DNA of 23,093 nucleotides from TH-plancto1 sp031431195 (GTDB lineage: Bacteria; Planctomycetota; Planctomycetia; Planctomycetales; Planctomycetaceae), in assembly GCA_031431195.1 (NCBI GenBank), contig JANPCU010000112.1:1-23093 (forward strand), in the 5' to 3' direction. Under the pieces are notes generated by a model that had not been told where the DNA came from, did no database searches, and saw only the letters and a program-made list of their open reading frames with translations. Positions 7,530 to 14,496 of this stretch are shown here, in pieces (the stretch's first letter is position 1; each line of letters starts with the position of its first letter). Position numbers and translations under genes: made by a program.

Positions 7530-8462
7530 ATGTCCACACTTCGCGCGTACTGTCAGCTGTGCCGGATTCCGGCGGTGTTCACGGCTCTCGCCGACATCAT
7601 GCTGGGCTATCTGCTCACGCATTCCAGTATCGAGTCGGTATCGCAGCTGGCTTTGCTGCTCGGATCCTCCGCCGGGCTGTACCTGTCGGGCATGGTCTGG
7701 AACGACATTTTTGACCGGGAGCAGGACGGTAAGGAACGCCCGCAGCGACCGATCCCCTCGGGGCGTGTTTCACTCAAAGCCGCGATCACATTCGCCTGCC
7801 TGCTCACCGTGATCGGGCTGGCCTGCGCCGCAGCTGCGGGGTGGAGGAGTCTGGCAGTTGCGGGGATGTTAACCGCGTGTATTTTTCTCTATGACGGCGT
7901 GCTGAAGAAGACGCCACTGGGGCCGCTCTTTATGGGCGGGTGCCGGTCCCTGAACGTTATCCTCGGGGCCAGTACCGCCGGAGAGCAGTTCGCCTCCGCA
8001 TGGCAGTTCCCGCAGTGGTGGGTGGCGGTCAGTCTGGGGGTTTACATTGTCGGCGTGACCTTCTTCGCCAGGACCGAGGCCGTGACCTCGAAGCGGTTCA
8101 TGCTGATCCTGGGAGCGGTGATTCTCAACTGCGGCTTGCTCGGACTGGCGACGTGGATCAGCGGCGAGACAGCCCGGTTTGGCGATCTGGCCGGTGGCGG
8201 CGGTGTCCGCAATCCGAACATGGTGCTACTGGTTCTAGGGATGATCGCCCTGACGATCAATCGCCGTATCGTCTTGGCGATTGAGTCGCCCGAACCGCAG
8301 TACGTGCAGTCGGGAGTCAAGATGATGCTGCTCTCGGTCATCATGCTCGACGCCACATGCATCTATTTCAAGCTGGGCGACCCCGGCATGAACTACGCGG
8401 CGGCGACGGCCTGCCTCGTCATTCCCGGATTGATTCTGGGAAAGTGGATGTCGATGACGTAG
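7530..8462 (+). CDS. UbiA-family prenyltransferase
   Basis: Members transfer a prenyl group to an aromatic or other acceptor inside the membrane. The 310-aa protein has about eight hydrophobic helices. The first Asp-rich motif is NDIFDREQD (about residues 59-67), a good match to the NDxxDxxxD metal-diphosphate site. The second is weaker: FARTEAVTSKRF lacks the usual DxxxD, which recalls UbiA homologues such as EboC-type proteins rather than UbiA/MenA proper. I chose ATG 7530 because the protein then begins with the family-like LRAYCQLCRIPAVFTALADI; the 18 residues upstream overlap a dispersed repeat. The substrate is unknown. It is the last of three rightward membrane-protein genes. Confidence 0.87.
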   Translation: MSTLRAYCQLCRIPAVFTALADIMLGYLLTHSSIESVSQLALLLGSSAGLYLSGMVWNDIFDREQDGKERPQRPIPSGRVSLKAAITFACLLTVIGLACAAAAGWRSLAVAGMLTACIFLYDGVLKKTPLGPLFMGGCRSLNVILGASTAGEQFASAWQFPQWWVAVSLGVYIVGVTFFARTEAVTSKRFMLILGAVILNCGLLGLATWISGETARFGDLAGGGGVRNPNMVLLVLGMIALTINRRIVLAIESPEPQYVQSGVKMMLLSVIMLDATCIYFKLGDPGMNYAAATACLVIPGLILGKWMSMT

Positions 8463-8987
8463 GGGCGACGAGGTGTTGTTGAGTCGGGCACGTCAAGGAG
8501 TTGTTTGGGACACAGATGACACTGATTTCCCCAGCGCGGAGTAGCCGCAACCAGATGGGTCAGCCATCAGCAGTCAGCCAGACGGACCCGGCCGGTCGGC
8601 ATCACTCTTCACCCCCACGGGGTGATCCACCATAGCCCAGGGTCGCGACGCAGGAGCGCACCCTGGGTCGATGGGCCGTGCGAGGACGTACCCTGAAGGG
8701 GTACTAAATCACGCTGGATCGCGGGCGAATGGATGTGCTGCCCCTTCAGGGCAGGTCGCTCCGACGCGGTATTTCCCAGGGTGCGTTCCTACATCGCGAC
8801 CCTGGGCTGGGTTGGTTAACCCCTGCGGGGTACAGAGGGTTTCCAAGCCATCGGTAATTTGCGCAGCATGCGCAGATTTCAGTTGTAGTAGTACAGATCA
8901 GGAAGAGGTGATTCCTGAACGAGAGTGGCAATCATGATCGCTGGTCGACCGCTGAATCCATGTACACACCAACTGCCTGGCTGACCG
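8463..8987. other. 525-bp gene-free spacer with large palindromic repeat
   Basis: No coding frame with family character is visible. The spacer begins with low-complexity sequence (CACAGATGACACTGATTT around 8510-8528), then from about 8544 holds the palindromic repeat described separately. From about 8840 to the end I see nothing recognisable. The sulfatase gene on the other strand ends at 8988. Confidence 0.7.
8544..8836. repeat. large symmetric palindromic intergenic repeat, copy 1
   Basis: Two 32-bp hairpins of type CCCAGGGT...ACCCTGGG lie at 8636-8667 and 8775-8806 and are inverted copies of each other. Outside them are CCCCACGGGG (about 8613-8622) and CCCCTGCGGGG (about 8821-8831). Inside are GTACCCTGAAGGGGTAC (about 8688-8704) and GCCCCTTCAGGGC (about 8741-8753). 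The whole is a nested near-palindrome. A second, partial copy begins near 22881, sharing a 21-bp identical block (8562-8582 and 22899-22919). Confidence 0.8.
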
Positions 8988-10367
8988 CTACGGAGCCGCC
9001 GCAGCCTGCTTTTTCTTCTTCCCGGCCTTCGGCTTGTTGGGGTTGGCTTTTGGCTTGCTGTTCGGGACGGTGGCTTCAATCTGCTCGGCATTCCAGGCGT
9101 CATACAGTGCCTGCAGCTTCTTCGCCGTCTCAGGTTGTGCCGCAGCGAGGTCTTTCGACTCGGCCCGGTCGGCGGCGAGGTCATACAGCTCTGGCTTTCC
9201 CGAACCGCCATTGGAGACGACAAGTTTCATGTCCCCATGGCGCACGGCCCATTGCGGAGAGAACCGCCAGAACAGCGTCTCATGCGGGCGGGCCTTGTTC
9301 GTTCCGGTGACGTACGGCAACAGGTCGACGCCGTCCAGCTTCCACGACGGATCGACCGGTCCCCCGGCAGCTGTCAGCGCGGTGGGGAGGACATCGAGGT
9401 TGATCACCGGGTGGTCATAGACTGTGCCCACAGGGATCTTTCCCTTCCACTGGGCGAGGAACGGGACGCGCGGGCCGCCTTCGAAGGTGGTCATCTTGAA
9501 GCCCCGCAGGCCACCATTTTGGGAGGTCGTCCCCTGGGTCGGCCCCCCGTTGTCGGAGATGAAGAACACCAGGGTGTTCTCCTCCTGGCCGAGGTCACGG
9601 ACCTTGCCCAGCACTCGTCCAATCGCATCATCCATCCCCGACATCATGGCCGCGAACAGCTTGCGTTTGGGGTCGGTGATGTTCGGGAAGCGACTCAGAT
9701 ATTTTTCCGGAGCCTCTAGTGGGGCATGCTGGGCATTGAAGGGCAGGTACAAGAACATCGGCTTCGACTTATTCTCTTCGAGCCAGTCGACCGCACGGTC
9801 GGCGTAAGCATCGGTGGTGTAGAACTTGTCATCGGTGACCGGTTGCACCTCTGGCGAGACGCGAGAATCGACGAACTGGGTCGGGTGAAAGAACGGCGTA
9901 TTGGCCAGAGTTCCGTAGAACTGCTCGAAGCCGCGCTGGCCCGGACGATGATCCAGGCTGCCCCCCAGATGCCATTTGCCGATACAGACCGTGGCGTACC
10001 CCTGGCTCTTCAGTCGGTCGGCGATCGTGGTCTCTTTCAGGCTCAAGCCTGTCTTGCCACTGGCGATCGTGTTGAACTCATGCCCGAATCGGGTCGGGTA
10101 CTTGCCCGTCAGCAGCCCGGCGCGCGAGGGGCTGCAATAGGTGGCCGCGACGTATCCCTGCGTAAAGCGTACGCCGTTCTGGGCGATGGAATCGATGTGC
10201 GGAGTCGGGATCTGGGTGTTTCCCTGGCATCCAAGTTCTCCCCAGCCGAGGTCATCGGCATAGAAGATCACCACATGGGGCTTCTCGGCAGCCTCGGCGG
10301 AGATGCCTCCCGACCACAGTCCGCACAGACAGATCAGCAACAAACAAGAGACGTAAGATCGACACAC
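8988..10367 (-). CDS. secreted type I (formylglycine) sulfatase
   Basis: The enzyme hydrolyses sulfate esters, probably on sulfated polysaccharides, after export. Counting from the GTG at 10367: signal peptide about 1-26 (hydrophobic SCLLLICLCGLW, cleavage near AEA), metal ligands in ADDLG (D38, D39), the CSPSR motif whose Cys78 is the site of formylglycine conversion, KWHLG (K131, H133), and SDNGG (D272, N273). The C-terminus has a Lys/Pro/Ala-rich tail. GTG is chosen because GGAG sits 8 nt upstream and it begins the signal peptide exactly; an ATG at 10478 would add 37 residues with no signal character. The 459-aa length is normal. The substrate cannot be told from sequence, and no maturase gene is in the window. 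Confidence 0.95.
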   Translation of the reverse strand: MCRSYVSCLLLICLCGLWSGGISAEAAEKPHVVIFYADDLGWGELGCQGNTQIPTPHIDSIAQNGVRFTQGYVAATYCSPSRAGLLTGKYPTRFGHEFNTIASGKTGLSLKETTIADRLKSQGYATVCIGKWHLGGSLDHRPGQRGFEQFYGTLANTPFFHPTQFVDSRVSPEVQPVTDDKFYTTDAYADRAVDWLEENKSKPMFLYLPFNAQHAPLEAPEKYLSRFPNITDPKRKLFAAMMSGMDDAIGRVLGKVRDLGQEENTLVFFISDNGGPTQGTTSQNGGLRGFKMTTFEGGPRVPFLAQWKGKIPVGTVYDHPVINLDVLPTALTAAGGPVDPSWKLDGVDLLPYVTGTNKARPHETLFWRFSPQWAVRHGDMKLVVSNGGSGKPELYDLAADRAESKDLAAAQPETAKKLQALYDAWNAEQIEATVPNSKPKANPNKPKAGKKKKQAAAAP

Positions 10368-10481
10368 GTTGCAGTCTCCGAAGGGATGGATCGACAGACA
10401 CCCGTACAATACACGGCCACATTGCGAGATGCGCAGAGGGGACGGATTATTCTGAATCCACGTCAAGTATTGGCACATTCG

Positions 10482-10591
10482 GTGAGCGGCACGGCGCTAG
10501 CCGCCGGTTCTTCGTACCGCTGTTCTCACTGGATATCGTAGTTAGGCGTTACGCGGTGAGGGGAACCGGCGGCTAGCGCCGTGCCGCTCAC
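10482..10591. repeat. perfect 29-bp inverted-repeat element (GTGAGC family, copy 2)
   Basis: Arms 10482-10510 and 10563-10591 are exact inverted complements, each with the core GCGCTAGCC. The 52-bp interior contains TTACGCGGTGAGG, which recurs at about 11209-11221 outside any second element. The element lies between the sulfatase start and the PspA-like stop, so it could fold in the PspA-like transcript's 3' end. The intact arms suggest a recently mobile or selected copy. Confidence 0.88.
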
Positions 10592-10599
10592 AAATCCCC

Positions 10600-11127
10600 T
10601 CACCCCCCGCGCATTTCCCGGCGGAGGGCGGCGAGTTCATCGTCGACACTGCTGGCATGCGAGGCGATTAAGATCGTCTCTTCACGGTACACCAGTGTGG
10701 GGGCATCCGCCGGTGCGGTCCGCCGACGCTGAGCGTCGGCCAAGCGGGCCTCCAGGGCGTGCAGCGTGGTCTTCAAGTGATCTCGTGTCGAGACCGCCGC
10801 GTGCAGTTGTTGCTCGAGGCCCGCGATCAGGTTCTCGACCTCTTTCTTTTGGGAGAGGGCCTGCCGCGCGAGGTCTTCGCGGTCGTTTTCGAGAGCCTGC
10901 CGGGCGCGGCTCATACACTCCCCGCCCTGGATCAGCTGTTCTGAGAGCTGGCATTCAATCTCGGCGACTTTATTGCCCGCCGTGCGGACGCTGCGCTGGG
11001 CGCCGGAGATCCCCTCCTGCATCTCGCCGATGATCTCTTCCAGGGTGGCTTCGCGATCCACAGCCCCGTCGAGGAGGGCAGTCAGGTTGCAGGTCACAAT
11101 TTCGGTCAGCCGGCTGAAGTACGGCAT
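10600..11127 (-). CDS. short PspA/IM30-like coiled-coil protein
   Basis: PspA/IM30 proteins are ESCRT-III-like coiled-coil proteins that bind stressed inner membranes. The 175-aa protein opens with MPYFSRLTEIVTCNLTALLD, closely resembling the PspA amphipathic start. It continues as long Ala/Glu/Arg/Leu heptads up to about residue 140 and ends with a helical ELAALRREMRG tail. It is shorter than the usual 220 aa. ATG at 11127 has GGGAG 9 nt upstream, which decides the start over the ATG at 11178. No PspF-type regulator or other psp gene is nearby, so it seems to be a stand-alone gene. Family assignment is good; its stress role is inferred. Confidence 0.82.
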   Translation of the reverse strand: MPYFSRLTEIVTCNLTALLDGAVDREATLEEIIGEMQEGISGAQRSVRTAGNKVAEIECQLSEQLIQGGECMSRARQALENDREDLARQALSQKKEVENLIAGLEQQLHAAVSTRDHLKTTLHALEARLADAQRRRTAPADAPTLVYREETILIASHASSVDDELAALRREMRGG

Positions 11128-11322
11128 GGCAGAATCTCCCAGCCGGACGCAGCATGCCCTCGCCACGTCGGCCAACAAACGGATTCAGAACTTCATCATG
11201 GCGCATCTTACGCGGTGAGGAGTGACGGGGCGAGACGCGACAGCCCGTAGCCGCCCGATTCGCCCGATCTTTTGGGAACGCAAGATGGAGTCGGCCGGAT
11301 CAAAGGAAATTCGAAAGAGCAA

Positions 11323-11360
11323 CGCTCCGCTGCGCCAAGCCTTCGCGTCGCGGCTAAACG
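11323..11360 (+). repeat. dispersed GCTCCGCTGCGC repeat, copy C
   Basis: Direct copy of the unit at 6485-6523, ending CGCGGCTAAACG, immediately downstream of the aroE-like gene (stop at 11392). The rest of the spacer between the PspA-like and aroE-like genes shows nothing I recognise. Confidence 0.78.
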
Positions 11361-11391
11361 CTTATTCGAACAACGCTTCGATTTTCTCGGA

Positions 11392-12267
11392 TTAAGCTCC
11401 GAACACTTGCTCCAGTGACTCCCGCATCACGCTCGCCTCCGGACTGATCTGCTTTCCGGTCGTCGCTTCCGTCCAGTACTCGACCCCGATAATGCCCTGG
11501 TTCACGAGCATTCCCAGCCCGTCGATCACCTGACACTTCCGGGCTAGAGCGTCCCGCACGAGGTGCGTCTTCGGCGGATTCGGAATCACATCGGCCACCA
11601 CCATCCCGGCCCGCAGCGTACTGACATCCAGATCGAGTCGCGCGTCGATGTCCGGGTAGAGCCCGATCGAGGTCGCGTTGATCACAATGTCGACACTCTC
11701 CGGAACTTGATATGTCCGGTCCCAAGCCACAAAGTTCACGTCGACCTGCACCCGGTCGGCCAGCAATTGAGCCAGGTCCTCGCCCCGCCGCGTGGAGCGA
11801 TTGACCAGCGTGATCTTCGTCGCCCCGGCCAGGGCCACCTCGACCCCAATCGCCCGCGCAGCTCCTCCCGCACCGAACATCACGACATGCTTCCCCGTCG
11901 GGTCGACGAGTTCCCGCAGCGACTTCACGAACCCCTTGCCATCCGTGTTCTCGCCGATCAGCTTGTCGCCCCGCCGCACCACGCAGTTCACCGCCCCCAT
12001 CAACGAGGCCGACTCGCCCAGCCCGTCGAGGTGCTGGATCACCGCCACCTTGTGCGGGATCGTGCAGTTGAACCCCCGAAACCCCATCACGCGGGCTCCC
12101 TGTACCGCCTCGCGCAGATCGTGCGGGGCCACCTCGATCGTCAGATACCGCCAGTCGAGGCCGTGGTGCCGGTAGGCGGCTTCCATCATGACCTGCGTCG
12201 GGTTCTCGGCGACCGGCTGTCCAAAGCACGCGGTCAGTTCTTGCTTGAAGTTGAGTTCTGTGGCCAT
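11392..12267 (-). CDS. aroE: shikimate/quinate dehydrogenase family protein (AroE-like)
   Basis: AroE reduces 3-dehydroshikimate with NADPH in the chorismate pathway. The 291-aa protein has the catalytic Lys in NCTIPHK (K73), GAVNCV, the catalytic Asp in GENTDGKG (D109), the dinucleotide loop GAGGAAR (132-138), the NADP-recognition NRS, and INATSIGLYP. The usual N-terminal Ser-x-Ser that binds the shikimate carboxylate is replaced: where E. coli has AHSKSP this protein has AENPTQ, so Asn22 and Thr24 take the Ser places. That could alter substrate choice or be a lineage variant. No other aro gene is adjacent. ATG 12267 lacks a clear ribosome site but fits the family N-terminus. Confidence 0.88.
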   Translation of the reverse strand: MATELNFKQELTACFGQPVAENPTQVMMEAAYRHHGLDWRYLTIEVAPHDLREAVQGARVMGFRGFNCTIPHKVAVIQHLDGLGESASLMGAVNCVVRRGDKLIGENTDGKGFVKSLRELVDPTGKHVVMFGAGGAARAIGVEVALAGATKITLVNRSTRRGEDLAQLLADRVQVDVNFVAWDRTYQVPESVDIVINATSIGLYPDIDARLDLDVSTLRAGMVVADVIPNPPKTHLVRDALARKCQVIDGLGMLVNQGIIGVEYWTEATTGKQISPEASVMRESLEQVFGA

Positions 12268-12388
12268 GAGGCGAGGGAGGCAGAGTGAGGAAGGAGTGGG
12301 TAAACGACTAGAGCTAAGCAGAATTCGTCAGAATTCTGGCGTGTCCAAATCGCATGAATCGCAGCAGGCAGAATTCACACGAATACTG

Positions 12389-13978
12389 CTACGGAGCAGA
12401 CCGAGCCTTCGCCTTCGCTCGGATCTCTTCTTTGACCTTCGTCAACCGCTCCGGCCACACAAACGTCGGGGCCTGCGACGGGTCGTACCCTTGCAGGTGT
12501 CCGGTCAGCCGCGTCGTCGGGTCTGTGTAGACCAACTCCGTCTCGCCAAACACCTCTTCGCACAGCTTCGCAAGTGCCGGGTCGTACTCCTTAAGGAGCA
12601 CGCGCGTGCGAACATGATTGTGGTCGTGGTCCGGGGCGCGGTTGTTGTCGAACCAGGACTGGACCCCTTCGGCGAAGTATTCGTAGTGGTTGGTGCTTGC
12701 GTACTTCCCCTTCCAGAGACCAGCTTCCATGGCATTGTCATACGCCTGCTTCACTCGCGAATCGAACGTCGGATCGACTTTCAACATCCCGCGCAGATGG
12801 ATGTTGTGCGCGAACTCGTGGATCAGAATGTTTTCGGTCGAGTACGGGTCGCCGGGGTACTTGAGCAGGTTCTCTTCTCCCGACGAGCAGCACGGGTCGG
12901 TCTCCGATCCACCGGTCCCGCGAGCCCGGGCGTCCCAGTAGTCCTTGGGCGTCAGCTGGGCGAAGTCGGGCAGGTCGGTGGTGAACTCATTCCAACTGAT
13001 GATGCACATCCGCGACCCGCTCTGGATCATGGCGTCGCGGACATCGGGGCGTTTGGCCAGCATCAGGTTGATAAGGAACTCCGCCTCGCGCAGGGCATAG
13101 TCATTGACGTGGGCAGAGGCGACGATCGGATAGCCATTCGCGCTGATCGACTTGGTATAGAACTCGGGCACCTTCCACTCTGCCGGAGGAGCCACAATCG
13201 GAGTGAGCGCGGACGTGGCGGGTTCGGGCTGCACAACGCCCCAGACCTTGGTCAACAGCTTCTCCATGTCCGGGTCGTGCTTGACCAATTCTTCGTGGTT
13301 GAACGGGTAGAAGTCGTTGCGAGTGAAGAACGCCTCCGAGGTCTCCGCGAAATACTCCATCGGGTTCGTCATGGCGTACGCCTTCTCCCGCCGGATCGGG
13401 ATGCCGGTCCCACTCCAGCGTTCGACATTGTCGTACGACTGGCTGTCCTTGGCATGGGCGTAGGCGCTCGCGATGTCGTCATTATCGAACCCGAACACCT
13501 GGTCGTGGTAGGCATGGGCCAACTCATGGAGAGCGAAGTTCGGCATCCGGTCGAGTTCCTTCTCGAACGTCATGATGTTGGTGAACTCGACTCCCTTAAC
13601 CATGTCGGGGTTCCGCTGCTGATCGACCAGCCACTGCCGACCCGGATGGTACTCCGCACTCGGCCGAACGCCGGGATAAAGGGGGGAGAACCAGAGCGTG
13701 ACCACGCGCAGCTTCTCGACTGCCGGGGCCGGGACGACTTTGACGACCTCTTGCAGCTGCTGCTTAAGGAGCTTGAGCGCGAGTTCCGTTTCGGCGGGGC
13801 TGTCTTGGAGGAGCGACATTTCGACCTGGACCGTCCAGCCTTCGACGATCTTCTTCTCGTAGGCGCGGGGAACGGTTGCAGCTGGGTTGTCCTCGCCGAG
13901 AACACGTTCCGGCCCACTGATGCAGAGGCTCATCGCGACCAGTGCGGACATCACAGTAAACTCGACACGCAACGGCAT
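12389..13978 (-). CDS. secreted double-HExxH zinc metallopeptidase-like protein
   Basis: The 529-aa protein has a signal peptide (about 1-30) and two consecutive modules. Module 1 (about 40-250) carries HELAH at 151-155 followed by MEYFAE at 207-212; module 2 (about 268-510) carries HEFAH at 387-391 followed by YEYFAE at 432-437. Each HExxH supplies two zinc-binding His and a catalytic Glu, and the downstream Glu in the YFAE motif is a plausible third ligand, as in gluzincins. After YFAE both modules share a similar helical ending (KLLTKVWG and KLCEEVFG). Module 2 has the DYWDARARG and SGEENLL stretches that I associate with a separate family. ATG 13978 has GGAGAG about 8 nt upstream. Substrate unknown. 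Confidence 0.82.
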   Translation of the reverse strand: MPLRVEFTVMSALVAMSLCISGPERVLGEDNPAATVPRAYEKKIVEGWTVQVEMSLLQDSPAETELALKLLKQQLQEVVKVVPAPAVEKLRVVTLWFSPLYPGVRPSAEYHPGRQWLVDQQRNPDMVKGVEFTNIMTFEKELDRMPNFALHELAHAYHDQVFGFDNDDIASAYAHAKDSQSYDNVERWSGTGIPIRREKAYAMTNPMEYFAETSEAFFTRNDFYPFNHEELVKHDPDMEKLLTKVWGVVQPEPATSALTPIVAPPAEWKVPEFYTKSISANGYPIVASAHVNDYALREAEFLINLMLAKRPDVRDAMIQSGSRMCIISWNEFTTDLPDFAQLTPKDYWDARARGTGGSETDPCCSSGEENLLKYPGDPYSTENILIHEFAHNIHLRGMLKVDPTFDSRVKQAYDNAMEAGLWKGKYASTNHYEYFAEGVQSWFDNNRAPDHDHNHVRTRVLLKEYDPALAKLCEEVFGETELVYTDPTTRLTGHLQGYDPSQAPTFVWPERLTKVKEEIRAKAKARSAP

Positions 13979-14083
13979 AGTCCGACTCTCCAGCGGGAAA
14001 CAGTGACACCCAGACGATTGAGCCTAAGTGGGCCTTCAGCGAGTGTCAATCATGGCCGTGACGGTGGTGTGGTCGACAGACCT

Positions 14084-14113
14084 GTCGGCGATGTCGCTCC
14101 GCGACTCGCATTC
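14084..14113 (+). repeat. 30-bp dispersed repeat (GTCGGCGATGTCGCTCCGCG), copy 1
   Basis: Identical over 30 bp to 19599-19628. Both copies are in spacers and read the same way. Confidence 0.8.
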
Positions 14114-14372
14114 GCCGTTTTAGCGGACTTGTCGAGTGGCGGTCGAACCCATACGGCTGCATCCGTGAACCGACTTGTGTGTTTTGAGAAACTGCACTGT
14201 GGTTTCATCATCCACCGAGGCCGAAGCCATCGGCAAAAAACGAATGGCAAGCGAATGATCCCGTACACAAACAGGCCGAAAATAGGTAAAATCACTGAAC
14301 TTGGCCTGAGGGAATGGCTTCAAGCTCTTCCTGATCGAAGGACTGTACCCATATCCGCTACCGGGTGGATTT

Positions 14373-14442
14373 ATTGCAATGGCTCATTGCGGAATTGCAA
14401 TTCAGTACCAGTTATTGCAATACTGCACGTCGGGAGTGCAAT
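14373..14442 (+). promoter_or_regulatory. phased array of ATTGCAAT palindromes (probable operator)
   Basis: The 8-bp palindrome ATTGCAAT occurs exactly at 14373-14380, 14394-14401 and 14414-14421, and as AGTGCAAT at 14435-14442. Start-to-start distances are 21, 20 and 21 bp, i.e. two helical turns. Weaker half-matches lie at 14386 (ATTGCGGA) and 14422 (ACTGCACG). The array ends 54 bp before the chosen Fic start, so it is well placed to control that gene, perhaps through the Fic protein's own C-terminal winged helix. Confidence 0.6.
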
Positions 14443-14496
14443 TCGGATGGGTTGTTTCAGAACAGACTGTTCGCGGATTCATCGTCTGGAGAGAGC

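Larger units (their letters stand above)
13979..14496. other. spacer upstream of the Fic gene
   Basis: The stretch contains a 30-bp dispersed repeat (14084-14113), then turns visibly AT-richer from about 14160, and ends with a phased array of ATTGCAAT palindromes (14373-14442). I find no gene in it. An in-frame ATG at 14365 could extend the Fic protein by 44 residues, but that segment overlaps the palindrome array and has no family character. Confidence 0.6.

Noticed and set aside
8671..8937. Possible small protein in the spacer before the sulfatase
   Set aside because: The frame runs through the palindromic repeat and is the typical spurious ORF produced by such repeats.
11354..12229. Second leftward frame overlapping aroE
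   Set aside because: It is a +1 frame shadow with Gly/Arg-rich low complexity, while the aroE frame carries all catalytic motifs.
12320..12385. Three GAATTC sites and a CAGAATTCTG palindrome between aroE and the metallopeptidase gene
   Set aside because: Possibly a fragment of another dispersed repeat, but no second copy is in the window, so it cannot be supported here.
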